NCBI GenBank assembly: GCA_022710245.1
Contig: JAKLHH010000323.1
Coordinates: forward strand, 1-7,811
Length of the DNA: 7,811 bases
Source: Myxococcota bacterium
GTDB taxonomy: Bacteria > Myxococcota > Polyangia > GCA-2747355 > JAKLHH01
Direction of reading: 5' to 3'
A model generated the notes under the pieces. That model was given only the letters and a program-made list of their open reading frames with translations. It was not told the DNA's origin and made no database searches. Every line of letters begins with the position of its first letter. Within the stretch, counting starts at the first letter, position 1. A program made the translations under genes and the position numbers. Positions 6,037 through 7,811 of this stretch are shown in pieces.

Positions 6037-7464
6037 ATGGGCAAGCCCACCGGATTCAAGGAGCACCACCGCGAGACCGGGCCCCTGCGCCCGGTCGAGG
6101 AGCGGCTGCGAGACCACCGCGAGGTGGGGATCCCCCTCGAGCCCGCGCGCCTCACCGCGCAGGCCTCGCGCTGCATGGACTGCGGCCTGCCCTTCTGCCA
6201 CAGCCCGCACGGCTGCCCGCTCGGGAACCGCATCCCCGACTGGAACGAGGCCGTCTACCAGGGGCGCTGGCGCGACGCGCTGGAGGCGCTCGTCGCCACC
6301 AACAACTTCCCGGAGCTGACCGGCCGCGTCTGCCCGGCGCCCTGTGAGACCGCCTGCGTGCTCGGCATCAACGACGAGCCGGTGACGATCAAGTCCATCG
6401 AGCAGGCGATCGCGGACCGCGCCTTCGAAGGCGGCTGGCCCGCCCGCCCGCCGCCGCGTCGCACCGGCAAGCGCGTCGCGGTGGTGGGCTCGGGGCCGGC
6501 CGGCCTGGCGGTCGCCGATCAGCTCAACCGCGCGGGCCACACGGTCACGGTCCTCGAGCGCGCCGACCGCATCGGGGGCCTCCTCACCTACGGCATCCCG
6601 GACTTCAAGCTGGAGAAGCGGGTGGTCGAGGCGCGGCTCGCGCTGCTCGCTGCCGAGGGGGTGCGCTTCCGCACTGGCGTCGACGTGGACGCCGCGCTCC
6701 TCGCCGAGCTGCGCGCCGAGGGGCCGGTCTGTCTCTGCGTGGGGGCGACCCGCGCGCGCGAGCTCACCATCCCGGGGCGCGAGCTCGGCGGGGTGCACCT
6801 GGCGATGGACTTCCTCACCCAGCACAACCGCCGCGTGGGGGGCCTGCCGATCGCGGGAGCCGAGATCCTGGCCACCGGCAAGCGCGTGGTCGTGCTCGGC
6901 GGCGGCGACACGGGCGCGGACTGCGTCGGCACCGCGAACCGGCAGGGCGCGCGCTCGGTGACGCAGCTCGAGCTCCTGCCGATGCCCCCCGCCGCGCGCC
7001 CGCGGCTGACCCCGTGGCCGCACTGGCCGCTCATCCTGCGCACGTCCTCCTCGCACGAGGAGGGCTGCGAGCGGAGCTGGAGCGTGAGCACCACCGCGCT
7101 GACCGGCGAGGACGGGCGGGTGTCGCGACTGCACGCGGTGCGGCTCGAGTGGAGCGAGGCCGACGAGGACGCGCGGCGCACCATGCGCGAGCTCCCCGGG
7201 AGCGCCTTCACGATCGACGCGGAGCTGGTGCTCCTTGCGCTGGGCTTCAGCGGCCCGGAGCACGAGGAGCTCGGCGAGCTCGCGCTCGATCCGCGGGGCA
7301 ACCTGCGCACCGACGGCACCTACCAGACGAGCCTGCCGGGGGTCTTCGCGGCGGGCGACGCGCGCCGGGGGCAGTCGCTGGTCGTCTGGGCGATCGCCGA
7401 GGGGCGGCGGGCGGCGCGGGCGATCGACGTGTCCCTGATGGGGCAGAGCGCGCTGCCGGCCTAG
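6037..7464 (+). CDS. gltD: Glutamate synthase (NADPH) small subunit, GltD
   Basis: Takes electrons from NADPH through FAD and iron-sulphur clusters to the GltB FMN. 475 residues, typical length. N-terminal Fe-S region: C46-x2-C49-x4-C54-x5-C60 (CMDCGLPFC...[12 protein letters not shown]) and C99-x3-C103-x3-C107 ([11 protein letters not shown]), then PVTIKSIE (115-122). By analogy with the dihydropyrimidine dehydrogenase N-terminal domain, these ligate two 4Fe-4S clusters. FAD-binding Rossmann motif [10 protein letters not shown] (149-158) with the downstream [15 protein letters not shown] (180-194). NADPH-binding motif [12 protein letters not shown] (285-296). C-terminal FAD contact [19 protein letters not shown] (438-456). 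The Cx3Cx3C second cluster and the GGGDTGADC form are those of actinobacterial-like GltD rather than the E. coli one (Cx5Cx3C). A five-residue spacer between C54 and C60 is longer than in many relatives, in a variable loop. It follows gltB by 7 bp with the SD on the gltB stop; the short gap implies co-transcription. Other members of this reductase family exist, but adjacency to gltB settles the identity. Confidence 0.97.
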   Translation: MGKPTGFKEHHRETGPLRPVEERLRDHREVGIPLEPARLTAQASRCMDCGLPFCHSPHGCPLGNRIPDWNEAVYQGRWRDALEALVATNNFPELTGRVCPAPCETACVLGINDEPVTIKSIEQAIADRAFEGGWPARPPPRRTGKRVAVVGSGPAGLAVADQLNRAGHTVTVLERADRIGGLLTYGIPDFKLEKRVVEARLALLAAEGVRFRTGVDVDAALLAELRAEGPVCLCVGATRARELTIPGRELGGVHLAMDFLTQHNRRVGGLPIAGAEILATGKRVVVLGGGDTGADCVGTANRQGARSVTQLELLPMPPAARPRLTPWPHWPLILRTSSSHEEGCERSWSVSTTALTGEDGRVSRLHAVRLEWSEADEDARRTMRELPGSAFTIDAELVLLALGFSGPEHEELGELALDPRGNLRTDGTYQTSLPGVFAAGDARRGQSLVVWAIAEGRRAARAIDVSLMGQSALPA

Positions 7465-7495
7465 GCCGTCGCCTCCCGGCCGCTGCGCTCGCTGC

Positions 7496-7515
7496 GTGGC
7501 CAGGCGCTTGGCCAC
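7496..7515 (+). terminator. GC-rich hairpin 31 nt after gltD
   Basis: GTGGCCAG-GCGC-TTGGCCAC folds into seven Watson-Crick pairs plus one G-U around a four-base loop. It sits between the gltD stop (7462-7464) and the next gene. No T-run follows, so it may be a U-less terminator, a 3' stabilising structure or an attenuating element before the downstream gene. A 7-bp direct repeat CGCTGCG (7481-7487 and 7490-7496) precedes it. Confidence 0.4.
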
Positions 7516-7593
7516 CCACCACGACGGATCTCTTCGGATTTGCAGGTCCGCGAGGGCTCCCGGCCCGGCCCGAGCCTTGCAGAGCGGGATGGC

Positions 7594-7811
7594 ATGCGCC
7601 GCACGCTCGCCCTCCTCGCGGCTGTTGGTCTGCTCGCCTTCGGTGCGGCCGCCCTCGCCGATGGGACGCGCGCGCCGCTCCTCGGCGAGAGCGCGCGCAA
7701 GCTGATGCGGGTCGGCGGACCCTGGGTCGGTCATCCGGACTCGGAGCTGATCCGCTCCGCGGTGCGCACCGGGGGAAAGCTGAGCTTCTACAAGACGCCG
7801 TTCCGGCTCGG
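7594..7811 (+). CDS. Secreted hypothetical protein, N-terminal part (cut by window edge)
   Basis: The frame is open from ATG 7594 to the right edge, 72 complete codons with no stop. Seen: a typical Sec signal peptide in residues 1-22 (MRRT, then an Ala/Leu/Val/Gly core, then ALA|DG), so the product is probably exported. The visible mature part (about 50 residues) is basic with no cysteine, lipobox or known motif; it includes GGPWVGHP and a charged stretch. I do not recognise the family. The start is chosen because the signal peptide begins there. The upstream sequence GAGCGGGATGGC is only a weak SD, and an ATG at 7589 is in another frame and not used. It lies 129 bp after gltD in the same direction, with a hairpin between, so it could be separate or read through from gltBD; no promoter was recognised. 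Confidence 0.65.
   Translation, partial: MRRTLALLAAVGLLAFGAAALADGTRAPLLGESARKLMRVGGPWVGHPDSELIRSAVRTGGKLSFYKTPFRL

Noticed and set aside
1305..6233. A 1642-codon open frame on the minus strand opposite gltB
   Set aside because: It lies antisense to a complete, motif-verified gltB. Its product is low-complexity (Arg, Ala, Glu, Leu, Val) with no domain. Long antisense frames are expected where codons nearly all end in G or C, because the stop triplets vanish.
4634..6319. 561-codon plus-strand frame inside gltB and gltD
   Set aside because: Arg/Ala/Gly-rich shadow in the wrong frame of two genes whose motifs are intact; no SD and no domain.
5953..7734. 593-codon minus-strand frame opposite gltD
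   Set aside because: Same antisense GC-bias effect; it spans the gltB-gltD junction and the whole of gltD without any recognisable domain.

Overview
The window is very GC-rich, with nearly every codon of the main genes ending in G or C. It carries a complete two-gene operon for glutamate synthase (GOGAT), gltB-gltD, flanked by small genes of unknown function. The GltD sequence (CMDCGLPFC, then a Cx3Cx3C second cysteine cluster, then PVTIKSIE) is of the general bacterial NADPH-GOGAT type seen in actinobacteria and many high-GC Gram-negatives. Secreted proteins with plain Sec signal peptides, good Shine-Dalgarno (SD) sites and the base composition would fit a high-GC proteobacterium-like or myxobacterium-like organism. 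That placement is inference; no taxonomic marker is present.

Layout: (1) 1-327, minus strand: N-terminal part of a small protein with a B-box-like zinc-binding cysteine/histidine cluster followed by two hydrophobic segments, cut by the left window edge. (2) 328-749: a stretch of about 420 bp with visibly lower GC and no convincing gene. It holds a short palindrome and a hairpin just downstream of the next gene. (3) 750-1217, minus strand: a complete 155-residue secreted protein with four cysteines in its mature part and a perfect SD. (4) 1218-1508: divergent control region with a (TTCG)5 tract, a 10-bp inverted repeat that would pair with the SD of the secreted-protein gene, a 14-bp palindrome, and a GTATATATAC element just ahead of gltB. 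(5) 1509-6029, plus strand: gltB. (6) 6037-7464, plus strand: gltD, 7 bp after gltB with its SD overlapping the gltB stop codon. (7) 7465-7593: short spacer with a GC-rich hairpin. (8) 7594 to the right edge, plus strand: start of a second secreted protein of unknown function.

The two recognised genes act together. GltB hydrolyses glutamine in its N-terminal amidotransferase domain, channels the ammonia to its FMN site and reductively aminates 2-oxoglutarate. GltD supplies the electrons from NADPH through FAD and iron-sulphur clusters. All catalytic and cofactor motifs that can be checked by eye are present, so the enzyme should be functional. The flanking genes have no visible link to nitrogen assimilation.

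I see no CRISPR array, mobile element, RNA gene or evident new multi-gene system. The most interesting signal is the leader of the 750-1217 gene, where the tetranucleotide repeat, the perfect SD and an upstream anti-SD copy lie within about 75 bp. The competing start signals of gltB come second.
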